Shown here piece after piece: positions 1 through 9,453 of a stretch of DNA of 64,000 nucleotides (the stretch's first letter is position 1; every line of letters starts with the position of its first letter). Both the position numbers and the translations under genes were made by a program. Where the stretch lies: assembly GCF_000331535.1 (NCBI RefSeq), contig NZ_AMZN01000033.1, positions 1-64,000 of the forward strand, read 5' to 3'. The notes under the pieces are model-generated. The model was not told the DNA's origin. It was given only the letters and a program-made list of their open reading frames with translations, and did not search any database. The stretch comes from Fulvivirga imtechensis AK7. GTDB taxonomy: Bacteria; Bacteroidota; Bacteroidia; Cytophagales; Cyclobacteriaceae.

Positions 1-186
1 CACCGCACGGCAATTGTTTATGGTCTGTGAGCCACAGACCACGGATAAGGGATAAGGGTTAGCGCGTGTGACCTCCTGAAATTACACTGCCAAACTAAGA
101 CCTTCCATATTGGTTTATTGACGCACCCAACTATAGCTTAAAGGAAAATTGTTGCCTGCAGAGGGAGATAAATAAACTCCTGGGGT

Positions 187-217
187 GCTTTACTAAACTT
201 CTAAAGTTTGGTAAAGC
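187..217. repeat. Strong intergenic hairpin
   Basis: A 14-bp near-perfect inverted repeat (GCTTTACTAAACTT against AAGTTTGGTAAAGC, one G:T-type mismatch) with a 3-nt loop lies downstream of the LuxR-type gene, which is read leftward. There is no clear T tract, so it may be a REP-like palindrome or a 3'-end-protecting hairpin rather than a classical terminator. Confidence 0.5.
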
Positions 218-248
218 TTAACGTTCGGAAGCATTGACAGCATACTCA

Positions 249-293
249 GGTTTCCTAGTCCTGGCAGGCTTAGGAAACCACCGCACGGCAATT
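249..293. repeat. Hairpin plus 15-bp direct repeat
   Basis: GGTTTCCTA and TAGGAAACC form a 9-bp perfect stem at 249-257/271-279, just past the 3' end of the LuxR-type gene. The adjoining 15-mer CACCGCACGGCAATT (279-293) recurs exactly at positions 1-15, where another short perfect hairpin (GGTCTGTG/CACAGACC, 22-40) follows. This suggests two copies of a small intergenic repeat, the first cut by the window edge. Function is unknown. Confidence 0.45.
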
Positions 294-296
294 ACA

Positions 297-1040
297 TCAA
301 AGCCAGTAAACTTTCGAGGCGTCCTTGATCAGCTCTGCCGTATTTTTTACGTTAAACTTCTCTATCAGATTCTTTCGGTGATTAATAGCAGTATGCTCGC
401 TGATGTACAGCTTATCGGCTATTTGCTTGGCAGAGTACCCGTCAGCAATCAGTCTCAGCACCTGCATTTCCCTACAGGAAACTTTTTCGCAAGGGGGTTC
501 CTTCAGGTTCAGTTGAATGGGAAGCGCCACCTGTTTTCTCGAAGGCTTATCACTAAAATCAGGGAACATAGGCGCTGGCGATTTCCTTTCAGCGTGTACC
601 TTAAGGTTTCCGAAAATCTTTTCAGGATTATTATCCGTATCAAAGCTTAACATGATCAGGTCAGCATGTAGCTTTACCCAATGACCATCACCATGAGATA
701 TTCTGAGATAGCTTGTTAAGCATAATGTTTTATCGCTTGGCGGGAGTGATTTTTTCATATCTGAAACCTTAGCCGCATACCTGCTTAATAACATCGGGTA
801 ATCATCCGGATGTATGAGTGAAATAAAAGCATCCAGCCCACCCTGCATCAATTCTTCAGGGTTGTGGCCCAGCAACTCCTTCGAGGAATTACTAACAAAT
901 AATATCCGGCTATTACTTAAATCGCAGATAAAGAATACAACAGATGATACTTCATCGAAAGGACTCAGGTTGTCTTCCGACAAAAGATCCGAATAGGAGA
1001 TAAAACTCAGTTTTTCTTCCTGTTCTTTGGTAGAATACAT
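297..1040 (-). CDS. PAS-domain LuxR-family transcriptional regulator
   Basis: The protein has 247 residues. Residues about 25-155 look like a PAS sensor fold, with a VSNSSKELLGHNPEEL segment and FISLIHPDDYPMLLSRY, the usual PAS 'HPDD' stretch. Residues about 187-240 are a LuxR/NarL helix-turn-helix (VSCREMQVLRLIADGYSAK, then ISEHTAINHRKNLIEKF). There is no receiver domain, so it is unlikely to be a phosphorelay response regulator; the PAS domain probably senses a ligand or partner directly. The gene stands alone, with about 425 bp of non-coding DNA upstream and hairpins downstream. What it senses and which genes it controls cannot be read from the sequence. Confidence 0.85.
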   Translation of the reverse strand: MYSTKEQEEKLSFISYSDLLSEDNLSPFDEVSSVVFFICDLSNSRILFVSNSSKELLGHNPEELMQGGLDAFISLIHPDDYPMLLSRYAAKVSDMKKSLPPSDKTLCLTSYLRISHGDGHWVKLHADLIMLSFDTDNNPEKIFGNLKVHAERKSPAPMFPDFSDKPSRKQVALPIQLNLKEPPCEKVSCREMQVLRLIADGYSAKQIADKLYISEHTAINHRKNLIEKFNVKNTAELIKDASKVYWL

Positions 1041-1465
1041 AGTATTTGGTGTTGGTTTTAATCAAATTATAAGTCAACTGCACTATGCTCACTCTACAAA
1101 ATATCGTTGCCTGCTCCTTACATATTCGCTCGTATCATTAATTTAAGCAAAGTTCTAATTCAATAGTACAGTCACTTCAATCACCGGAAAAAGATCGATG
1201 TACTTTTCAATAAACAATCGATAAATCCCTCACGCTTATGCCTAAATAAAATGCTGAACTTACAGTATTATCGCTCCGTTTCCAGGCAAAGACATGTAGT
1301 GTTTATGTTTCCTGGCTCGGATTGCACCACTTGATCTTTACCTCCTGGACAATATTTTGTTATACAAATATTATTTTTATACATACCTATTATCAAGGGC
1401 AAAATACCTGAGATAAAAGGGGAAAAACACCCGCAGCATCTGATGCTTATGTGTCTCACTCAAAT
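1041..1465. other. Intergenic region, no gene seen
   Basis: About 425 bp separate the LuxR-type gene from the phosphorylase gene. Short open frames exist here but have no coding character or family resemblance. It should contain the promoter of the leftward regulator gene and the 3' end signals of the phosphorylase; no clear TAnnTTTG box or terminator was recognised. Confidence 0.5.
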
Positions 1466-4000
1466 TCACCGCTGCCAAAGAATCAGATTATTTTCAAGGG
1501 GCACAGAGATATTTTCATAAGCAGGAACGATCCTAACGGTGTAATCGCTGACCGCTCTTTTGGTGGTTATCTCCACACTAAATTCATGGTATTGTTCATG
1601 AGGTTGGCCAGTCATCTTTACACGCACCGGCTCCTCTCCTCTTTCTTCATTAGCAAAAACCTCAACACACACTTTTTCAGGATCAATACCGTTAAAAAAA
1701 ACGGAGGCATGAAATAAATATCCATTTGCAATGGCGGTTGCTTTTACATCGATGAATGATAATCCATACCACCTGTTATTGAGTTCAGCCTGCACATTGG
1801 CAATCCTTATCCCTTGCTCTCCTCTGTTAGCAGCACGCTGCAGATACCTCTCCGCCATAGGCAAATAGTACTTTTCCGTGTACTCGCGGACGGTACGGTT
1901 TGAAGAAAAACGGGGTGTCAAAGTGGCCATGCTTCTGCGCATTTTTTTCACCCATCTTTCAGGTATATCTGCGGCATTTCGTTCGTAGAATTCCGGTATT
2001 ACCTCATGTTCCAGCAGGTTGTACAAGGCATTTGCATCTGTTGCGTCCTGGTCTACATCATCACCATATTGTTTGCCATCTCCTATCGCCCAGCCTACCT
2101 CAGGGCTGTAGGCCTCTGCCCACCAGCCATCCAGCACTGACAAATTAATGCCTCCATTAACTAACACCTTCATGCCGCTGGTACCCGATGCCTCCATTGG
2201 GTAACGAGGAGTGTTGATCCAAACATCCACGCCACGAACCAGTTGCTCCGTTAAAAAGATGTCGTGATCGCTCAAAAATATGACGTGATCATACAGGTGA
2301 TATTGCTGAATGAACTGTATCCATTGGCGGATCAGTGACTTCCCGGCCGGATCACGAGGGGGAGCCTTACCGGCTACAACCAATTGCACAGGGCGTTGCT
2401 CATTTGTCAATAAATGAATTAATCTTTGAGGGTTATGAAGCAACAGGTTGGTTCTTTTATAAGGCACAAACCTTCGGGCAAAGCCTAAAGTCAGTACTTT
2501 AGGATTGAAAACCCGCTTTGCCATTTCAACCATTTCAGTAGGATACCCCGAAATATTCAGTTGTCTCTCCCATCTTTCTCGTATGAAACTGACAAGCTTA
2601 TCTCTCGACTGATTGCGAAACTGCCAAAGCGCCTCGTCAGACAGACAACAGATGTCTTGTTCCAGTGTGTCAAGGGTACCCTTCCATCTTTCCTTTCCAC
2701 AGGTTTTTGTCCACAGGTTGTCAGCAAGCTCTGAATCCCAGGCGGGCATATGCACGCCATTAGTTACGGAACCCACCGGAACCTCGGGAGTAGGCCAGCG
2801 TGGAAAAATCGGTTCAAAAAGGCGTCTGCTCACCTCCCCATGAAGCCGGCTGACTCCATTAACGGCACCACAGCCGCGAAAAGCGAGATAGCCCATGTTA
2901 AAAGGTTCATTTTCATTGCCCGCAGTCTCACGACCAAGCCCCATCAGGCGATTCAGGCTGATCCCCAGATCATGTCTGGCGTATGATCCGAGAAACTGCT
3001 CTATAGTTGCAGCGTTGAAACGATCAAAACTGGATGATAAGGTGGTATGCGTGGTGAAGTGGTTGCCGGCCCTGGTAACAGCCAGAGCTTCTTCAAAAGA
3101 GACTCCAGCCTCTTTCATATAATCGCTGGCGCGTTCCAAAATTACAAGGGCTGTGTGTCCTTCATTAATATGACAAACTTCCGGCTTCAGCCCCAGTGCA
3201 CGCAGAAGCTTCCATCCTCCTATTCCTAAAATGATCTCCTGCTTTATTCGAGTGTCAATGCCGTCACCATATAGTTCACTTGTGATACCTCGATGAACAG
3301 GAAGATTAGCGGCATCATTGCTATCCAACAAGTACAGCCTGGCCCTGCCCACCTGTACCTGCCAGGTGCGAAGCCAGACCGGATAACCCGGCAAGTCGAT
3401 TTTTAATCGTAACCACTCGCCATCAGGCAGGCGTAATGGTGTCAGCGGTAACTGCCCAGGTTCGTTATAAGGAAACATTGCCAGTTGATCACCATTTTGA
3501 TCGAGCCCCTGCCGAAAATAACCCTGCTGATACAAGAGCCCTACCCCAACAACAGGTACGCCCAGATCACTGGCAGATTTGAGCTGATCACCCGCGACAT
3601 TGCCCAGACCCCCCGAATAAATGGTGAGCGCTTCCGTTAGCATAAACTCCATGCTGAAGTATGCAACACAAGTAAGGGGAGCATGTGTATGATTCTGCTG
3701 AAACCAGGTTGTGGCAATAGCTTCCTGTTCTCGTTCTGCTATCAGCTCTCTTATCCTTCGTTTAAAAGCCGGATCGGCCAACTGTCGCTCAAGCTGATTT
3801 CTGGAAACAGTCTGTAAAACTATCCAGGGGTTATGAGTAAGCTCCCAGAGAGCAGGATCGAGATGTTTCCATATCTTATCCGCGGCATGATTCCATGACC
3901 ATCGAATATCCAGAGCCAGTTCAATAAGCATGTCCAACCCATCGATATCCGTGGGCAAAAATCCGTAAAGTTGGTCCTGAAAGAATCTTTTTTGGCTCAT
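1466..4000 (-). CDS. glgP: Alpha-glucan (glycogen/maltodextrin) phosphorylase
   Basis: The protein has 844 residues and belongs to the shorter GT35 phosphorylases that carry an N-terminal DUF3417-like segment. It should cleave terminal alpha-1,4-glucose units with phosphate to give glucose 1-phosphate in the cytoplasm. The N-terminal part contains DIRWSWNHAADKIWKHLDP, typical of this subfamily. The central part has YFSMEFMLTEALTIYSGGLG and HINEGHTA. The pyridoxal-phosphate lysine lies in EASGTSGMKVLVNGG at about residue 611, followed by NLSVLDGWWAEAY. The length and motifs are complete. The gene is monocistronic; no other glycogen genes are adjacent. Confidence 0.95.
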   Translation of the reverse strand: MSQKRFFQDQLYGFLPTDIDGLDMLIELALDIRWSWNHAADKIWKHLDPALWELTHNPWIVLQTVSRNQLERQLADPAFKRRIRELIAEREQEAIATTWFQQNHTHAPLTCVAYFSMEFMLTEALTIYSGGLGNVAGDQLKSASDLGVPVVGVGLLYQQGYFRQGLDQNGDQLAMFPYNEPGQLPLTPLRLPDGEWLRLKIDLPGYPVWLRTWQVQVGRARLYLLDSNDAANLPVHRGITSELYGDGIDTRIKQEIILGIGGWKLLRALGLKPEVCHINEGHTALVILERASDYMKEAGVSFEEALAVTRAGNHFTTHTTLSSSFDRFNAATIEQFLGSYARHDLGISLNRLMGLGRETAGNENEPFNMGYLAFRGCGAVNGVSRLHGEVSRRLFEPIFPRWPTPEVPVGSVTNGVHMPAWDSELADNLWTKTCGKERWKGTLDTLEQDICCLSDEALWQFRNQSRDKLVSFIRERWERQLNISGYPTEMVEMAKRVFNPKVLTLGFARRFVPYKRTNLLLHNPQRLIHLLTNEQRPVQLVVAGKAPPRDPAGKSLIRQWIQFIQQYHLYDHVIFLSDHDIFLTEQLVRGVDVWINTPRYPMEASGTSGMKVLVNGGINLSVLDGWWAEAYSPEVGWAIGDGKQYGDDVDQDATDANALYNLLEHEVIPEFYERNAADIPERWVKKMRRSMATLTPRFSSNRTVREYTEKYYLPMAERYLQRAANRGEQGIRIANVQAELNNRWYGLSFIDVKATAIANGYLFHASVFFNGIDPEKVCVEVFANEERGEEPVRVKMTGQPHEQYHEFSVEITTKRAVSDYTVRIVPAYENISVPLENNLILWQR

Positions 4001-4104
4001 ATCCGAATTAGAGCAAATTCCATTATGCTGACATGAAACCCAATGACATTTTAATTGAGATTTAGATGATCTTCATCATTGCCGCTTATTTTTACAGTTA
4101 GCTG

Positions 4105-4250
4105 GTGTTTGTAAGAAAACTCTAAGTGGCTTTAAGCAACACGTTTCCGCCAAAGGGCGGAACGAAGTGCCAAAAAGCAGAGCGTACTGAGGTACGTGAG
4201 CATTTTTTGGGGCGAGCGTAACGCAGACATTGGCATTTTCTTAGAGACAC
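4105..4250 (+). repeat. MITE-like repeat, copy 1
   Basis: First of four related copies. Imperfect terminal inverted repeats: the left end reads GTGTTTGTAAGAAAA and the right end, reverse-complemented, GTGTCTCTAAGAAAA (13 of 15 match). The interior shares the GAAGTGCCAAAAAGCAGA and GCGTAACGCAGACATTGGC blocks with the copies near 19.8, 22.2 and 22.7 kb. No transposase is encoded, so any mobility would need a helper elsewhere. Confidence 0.75.
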
Positions 4251-4431
4251 CCGTGTAGAGTACTGTGCCGTATAAGTTGCAGTTATTTTTGTTCCAGGCA
4301 ACGCAAAAAATATGAGCATAGCCGTAAGTATTTTTTAGGCAGCATGGAACAACATAACAAAGCTTGGCATGGCTAAAGTATGCTTAACTCTACACTAGCT
4401 ATGTAACAATATAAGCAATCAAATGTTGTGG

Positions 4432-5199
4432 TTATGAGTATTCATAGTATTTGCTGTATTCAACAAAGCCTTGCTTCCTATAAATACCTATACCGTCTTC
4501 CGTTGCTTGTAACACCGCCTGTTGGTAGCCTTTTTCCTTAGCTTTATTCAAAGCAAAGTCCATTAGGGCTGATCCGATGCCCTTTCCTCTGAACGATCGT
4601 ATAGTGGCGAGGCCGTATAATCCGATGGTTGCACTATCCGAAGGAAACATTTCAATGGTGCCCACGGGCTTGCCATCGTGGTAATATACAAGAAGCATTA
4701 TACCATTGGCCGGGTCTAAATAGCTACTACCGGTGATATTGTAATATTTGATCACATTCTGGTCCGCGGGTTCCCAATTGGATGCAACCACATTAGCGTA
4801 GTCAAAAAGCGCCTCCTTACTGTTCACAATACGGATATTTTCATATTCATCCCTGTAGAACGGCTGATACTTCTCCAAATCCAGCACCATGCCTACCTCC
4901 TCACCTTGCCGTGTAATGAAGTATGATTCAAACACTGCTTCCAGCACTGCGGTTTTATTGGATTCGCTGACCCAAATGCAATATTCAAGATCATGCTTTT
5001 TAAAATAGTCCAACACACCTGCCAGGGCTTCATTTGTTGCATGATTTCCATCTGAAATATGGATGATGTTAAAAGTGTCGCATGACAGCCCGCTATCAAC
5101 ATAAGAGAGTCCTTTCATATGAAACACTTTCATCCCGTTGGTGCAGGCTGGAATTTTTGTGGCGTGTAGTTGAAAATTCTTGTCTATTACTTGAACCAT
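4432..5199 (-). CDS. GNAT-family N-acetyltransferase
   Basis: The protein has 255 residues. The C-terminal half is a GNAT fold: about residues 150-250 contain VGTIEMFPSDSATIGLYGLA and the acetyl-CoA pyrophosphate loop RSFRGKGIGSALMDFAL, then YRKQGF near the end. The N-terminal 120 residues are less typical and may be a degenerate second GNAT half, as in tandem GNAT proteins. The substrate cannot be predicted. The gene is monocistronic, separated from the upstream repeat by about 180 bp, and lies divergent from the T9SS cargo gene. Confidence 0.85.
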   Translation of the reverse strand: MVQVIDKNFQLHATKIPACTNGMKVFHMKGLSYVDSGLSCDTFNIIHISDGNHATNEALAGVLDYFKKHDLEYCIWVSESNKTAVLEAVFESYFITRQGEEVGMVLDLEKYQPFYRDEYENIRIVNSKEALFDYANVVASNWEPADQNVIKYYNITGSSYLDPANGIMLLVYYHDGKPVGTIEMFPSDSATIGLYGLATIRSFRGKGIGSALMDFALNKAKEKGYQQAVLQATEDGIGIYRKQGFVEYSKYYEYS

Positions 5200-5352
5200 T
5201 TTCAGGGTAGCAGATGTTTAAACACGAATATAATACCAATTGTGTATTACATCAATAAGTCCACCGGCATATGTTAGTTCCATGGTCCCGGGTCGCATAA
5301 AAAGAAGGGCTCGATTTTTTTATTTTGATCAAAATGTTATTTTGCTGTTTGG

Positions 5353-8300
5353 ATGTCACTTAAAATGGTCAAATTTTCCTGTAAACTGTTAGCTACATTG
5401 GCCTTCTGTGTCTTTTGTACAGATCTGTATTCTCAATCTATCATTCACTTTCAGAACTGGGAAGGGCAACCCGGAGCTGGCAACTGGCTGGTAGAAACAG
5501 GGGGTACCAATCAGTGGAGGAGGGGCACCGATGGTGGTGGGGTATCTTCTGGCGTCAAAGGCATCTACATTTCTTCGGATGGATCAACGTTCGGTTACAA
5601 TTCGACTGTAGCTGAAGAAACATATACCTATAAAGATATTAATTTCCCTTCTGACGCCTCATTGGATGTAGAGATAAAATTTGACTGGAAATGTGTTGGA
5701 GAAGTAGGCTATGATTATATGAAAGTATATATAGTGGACAGGTCACTCACCAACTTAACAGAATCAAACATTGAAGCGTATGGCGGTTTTGTTTACAGGC
5801 TCAACTCCGGAAATGAATTTTCCAACCAAGCCTCTTTCACTACATATACCGAAACCTTACCCACTACGGTGGAAGGGCGCTCAGACCTGAGAATTGTGTT
5901 TACCTGGACAAATGACAATAATACAACCAATGGAGTGCCGGCAGCAGTCGACAACATAATACTCTCATTAGGCCCAGTTCCATCTTCTCTTTCCGGAGAA
6001 TACACAATTGGACAGGCATCCGGAGCGTATTTTCCGACTATTACCGAGGCTACATACTTTCTAAACACCTTTGGGGTATCGAGTAACGTCACCTTTAACC
6101 TTACGGATGCTTTGTATAATAGTACTACAGAGGCCTTTCCGATCATCATCGACAATTTCAATACAAATCCGCCCAGTCCGGAATCTAATTCTTATACTCT
6201 TACAATAAAACCAGATGCCTCCGTTACCACAGTAATTTCAGGTGCAGTGGCTGCAGATGCCCCGGTTGATGGTATGTACCGCGGCCTGTTTACACTTAAT
6301 GAGGCCGACAATGTAGTTATCGATGGCTCCAACAACGGCACTGCATCCAGGGATCTCACTATAAATAATACCAGCACCACTCAGGCCAATACTATTTTTA
6401 TTGCCTCCGAATCCCCTAATTTCAATGACAACATCACGATCAAAAATACTATCATTGAGACTGCCGATGATGCAGGCAACGTCTATTCGGGTGGCATTCT
6501 TATTATGGATAAAACCTACGACAACGGAGCAGGCGGGTTCTCTGCGATCACCATCGACAATAACCAGTTCATAACGGGAGAATACGGCATTTATATAGAC
6601 GGAGGCAGTGCAGGAGCTATCAACGGCAGCATCAATACCATAGCTAATAATGACCTGGAGCAGAGTGGTACAAACGCGATCTCCCGGGTAGGCATATATA
6701 TACGCGGTGTCAGCTCCGGTACTATCAGTGGCAATGCTATCGGTAACTTTGATGATACTGCCAATGAGCAGGATGTTGGCATCAGCCTCGGAACAGGGGC
6801 AACAAATATTTTATTGGAAAAAAATGAGATTTACAATATCGGATATTCCGGCACCGGAGGATACAACGGCATTGGTATCAGGGTGGCTTCTGAAACCACA
6901 GGTGCCGGCAGTGTGATCCGCAACAATGTGATCTACGGAATTTATGGTGATGGGTGGGATATCACTTCGGGGTATTACGATTATAATCCCTATGGTATTC
7001 TGTTATCAGGAACACAAAGCGGCATCGATATTTTCAATAATTCTATTTACCTGAATGGCACCACACTAAACCAAACGGATGCTATTTCCGTGGGAATAGG
7101 CTTTGGCTCGGGCAGCACGGCAGAAATTAAGAATAATATAATAGTTAATAATCTTGGATTGTCAGGTAGCACCGGAATAGGATCGGCAGGCATATTTGCT
7201 CAGACGGCCAGTTCGCAGTTCGAGGATATTAATTATAACAATTACTTTGTAAATGCCTCCGGCAGTGGTACGAATTACATTGGCAGGATAGGCTCTACAA
7301 ATTACGCTACTTTAGCCTCCTGGCAGGCAGCTTCCGGTAGTGATGCCAGCTCTATAACAGCCGATCCAGGGTATACCTCCACTTCTAATCTGCTGCCAGA
7401 TGCTACAAATCCTAATGCCTGGTACGCCAACGGTACCGGAGTACAGATCAATACGGTGACAGATGACTTTATCGGAACAGCAAGAAGCATATCTGTAGCT
7501 ACAGGCGCTCCAGATATGGGGGCCTATGAATTTACTCCCTCTTCAACACCCCCGGCTGCTGGCGTCAGCGGCACTCACTCCAATGGCGGAACAGAGACTT
7601 TTACATCTGGTGACAGAGTGATAGCGGAAATTACATGGGGAGCATCCGGTACGCTGCCCACAGTTACAGCTCTCCGATACTATAGCGGTGTCAATCCACC
7701 AAGCCCGGCACCCGGCACTGCAGAATATTTTAACAGCTATGTAGATATAGAGACCACTGGAGGAAGTGACTATACTTATGATCTGAAACTATACTATGAC
7801 GAAGCACTGATAGGGACATTGTCTTCGGAAAGTGACATCCGCCTGTCAAAAGATGATGGTAGCGGCTGGATCTCTTTTGCCTCTAATACTCCGAATACAA
7901 CTGACAACAATGTTACCGTCACAGGGCTCTCCTCTTTCTCCACTTTTACCGGCTCTGATATTGACAATTTACTACCGGTACAATTGATATATTTTAACGG
8001 CAGCGCTATCGATGAACACGTAGTGCTCACGTGGAAAACCGCCTCTGAATTGAACAATGATCATTTTCTGATTGAAAGAAGTAAAGACGGCCGTTCATGG
8101 AGCACGCTGGGTAAAGTGACAGGGAGTGGTACCACCAGTAGTATAAAAGCCTACTCATTTCATGATGAAAGACCTTTGGCAGGCAGGAGTTATTACCGGC
8201 TCAAACAAATTGACTTCGATGGTACTTATGAGTACTCTGATATAATAGCCATTGAAAATTCCGTCAATAATGTCGGTATCATAACACTATACCCGAACCC

Positions 8301-8526
8301 TGTCAACAAAGGGGTCCTCAATATTGGATTTACCACCTCAGACGAAAAGGGTATCCTGATAGAAGTGCTTAACCATTCGGGCAGAATACTTATCAACAAG
8401 AAAGCGCCTGCAACCACGGGCTCAAATGTAGTTACACTCGATATATCCGCCTTTCATCCCGGATTATACCTGATGAGATTGACAAAGGAAAATAAAACAT
8501 CCGTTTTTCAATTTGCAAAGGAATAG
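5353..8526 (+). CDS. T9SS-secreted beta-helix surface protein
   Basis: The protein has 1057 residues. An N-terminal signal peptide (KLLATLAFCVFCTDLYSQS) is followed by a jelly-roll/MAM-like region to about residue 205. Next comes a long stretch with repeated N-N-x-I/V patterns typical of a right-handed parallel beta-helix (about 215-720), then an Ig-like segment. The C-terminus carries the type A sorting signal of the type IX secretion system: LYPNPVNKGVLNIGF, then GLYLMRLTKENKTSVFQF. The region before it (LPVQLIYFNGSAIDEHVVLTW, cut short here) is the common 'fibronectin-like' stalk of such proteins. It is probably exported across the outer membrane and anchored at the surface. The ligand or substrate is unknown. 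Confidence 0.88.
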   Translation: MSLKMVKFSCKLLATLAFCVFCTDLYSQSIIHFQNWEGQPGAGNWLVETGGTNQWRRGTDGGGVSSGVKGIYISSDGSTFGYNSTVAEETYTYKDINFPSDASLDVEIKFDWKCVGEVGYDYMKVYIVDRSLTNLTESNIEAYGGFVYRLNSGNEFSNQASFTTYTETLPTTVEGRSDLRIVFTWTNDNNTTNGVPAAVDNIILSLGPVPSSLSGEYTIGQASGAYFPTITEATYFLNTFGVSSNVTFNLTDALYNSTTEAFPIIIDNFNTNPPSPESNSYTLTIKPDASVTTVISGAVAADAPVDGMYRGLFTLNEADNVVIDGSNNGTASRDLTINNTSTTQANTIFIASESPNFNDNITIKNTIIETADDAGNVYSGGILIMDKTYDNGAGGFSAITIDNNQFITGEYGIYIDGGSAGAINGSINTIANNDLEQSGTNAISRVGIYIRGVSSGTISGNAIGNFDDTANEQDVGISLGTGATNILLEKNEIYNIGYSGTGGYNGIGIRVASETTGAGSVIRNNVIYGIYGDGWDITSGYYDYNPYGILLSGTQSGIDIFNNSIYLNGTTLNQTDAISVGIGFGSGSTAEIKNNIIVNNLGLSGSTGIGSAGIFAQTASSQFEDINYNNYFVNASGSGTNYIGRIGSTNYATLASWQAASGSDASSITADPGYTSTSNLLPDATNPNAWYANGTGVQINTVTDDFIGTARSISVATGAPDMGAYEFTPSSTPPAAGVSGTHSNGGTETFTSGDRVIAEITWGASGTLPTVTALRYYSGVNPPSPAPGTAEYFNSYVDIETTGGSDYTYDLKLYYDEALIGTLSSESDIRLSKDDGSGWISFASNTPNTTDNNVTVTGLSSFSTFTGSDIDNLLPVQLIYFNGSAIDEHVVLTWKTASELNNDHFLIERSKDGRSWSTLGKVTGSGTTSSIKAYSFHDERPLAGRSYYRLKQIDFDGTYEYSDIIAIENSVNNVGIITLYPNPVNKGVLNIGFTTSDEKGILIEVLNHSGRILINKKAPATTGSNVVTLDISAFHPGLYLMRLTKENKTSVFQFAKE

Positions 8527-8723
8527 TACTTAGAGGCAGACGTCCGGCAGATACATAATTTACTGCTATCATAACACTTTTGAAATATAATGAGCCACGT
8601 CAATGGTCAAAATCGGCATCCGACCTTACTTAGAACCATTAGAAAACGTCTAACTTAGATGAAGAGCTTTTGCAGGAGGATTTAGTTTACGTACATTGAC
8701 AGAAAAAACTCGTTTCAAAATAA

Positions 8724-9305
8724 GTGAAAGACACAAGCAAAGAGCACTTCATAGAATATTTAAGCCAGATCAGCCAGATTTCACCGGAATCCAAAGAAGC
8801 TATTTTCAACTTATGTTCTTTCGTCAGTATCAATAAAAATAAAAATCTTCAATCGATAGGCCAAACCTGCAAAACCATCTATTTCGTACAAGATGGGGCC
8901 GCCAGGATCTATTATTACAAAGATGATAAAGATGTTACAGAATATTTTGCCTTTGAAAACGACCTGATCATAAGAGCAGAAAGTCTTTTTACCGGCAAAC
9001 CAAGCCATAAAGCCATACAAGCAATATACGACACCATCTTTATTTCCATTCCTGCCAAACCGCTTTTTGAACTCTTTGACCAGCACCATGATATTGAAAG
9101 GCTGTTCAGAAAGGTTGTCGAACGTTCGTATGTAGATACTATCAACCGGCTGGAAAGTCTTCAGTTTTATTCCGCAGAGGAGCGTTATAAATCGCTTATT
9201 GAAAAATCACCCACTGTAGTCAGGGATATTCCGCTGAAGTATATCGCTTCTTACCTGGGCATCACTCAGGTGAGCCTGAGTAGGATCAGGGCTAACTTTT
9301 CATAA
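8724..9305 (+). CDS. Crp/Fnr-family transcriptional regulator
   Basis: The protein has 193 residues and uses a GTG start. Residues about 10-125 form a cyclic-nucleotide-binding-like beta-roll (FVQDGAARIYYYKDDKDVTE, FENDLIIRAESLF). The C-terminal winged helix is short (DIPLKYIASYLGITQVSLSR). It lacks an N-terminal Cys set for an iron-sulfur cluster, so it is not a classical Fnr. Bacteroidetes contain many such small Crp-like regulators upstream of stress or small-molecule genes. The next genes on the same strand are the rhodanese/MBL hydrolase and an MFS transporter, about 150 bp downstream, which it may control; this is inference from position only. Confidence 0.85.
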   Translation: MKDTSKEHFIEYLSQISQISPESKEAIFNLCSFVSINKNKNLQSIGQTCKTIYFVQDGAARIYYYKDDKDVTEYFAFENDLIIRAESLFTGKPSHKAIQAIYDTIFISIPAKPLFELFDQHHDIERLFRKVVERSYVDTINRLESLQFYSAEERYKSLIEKSPTVVRDIPLKYIASYLGITQVSLSRIRANFS

Positions 9306-9453
9306 TCTGGCTCCTCTCTGAAAACGACTGTTGCGCAATCAGACCGGTTCCAAAAAAATCTACTCCGGCCATCTATCATCCCTGATTATTTAACAAATGT
9401 AAAAGGAATTGATCTTCATAGCCCCGTCCTTTGTGTTATCAAAATGTAATACA

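Noticed and set aside
234-650. A 138-codon rightward open frame at the left end
   Set aside because: It is antisense to the LuxR-type gene, which has a clear PAS and helix-turn-helix pattern.
1268-1459. A 63-codon leftward open frame between the regulator and the phosphorylase
   Set aside because: It is Cys/Ile-rich without domain, ribosome binding site or neighbours; probably chance.
4122-4319. A 65-codon open frame across the first MITE-like copy
   Set aside because: It follows the repeat and has no counterpart in the other copies, so the repeat is non-coding.
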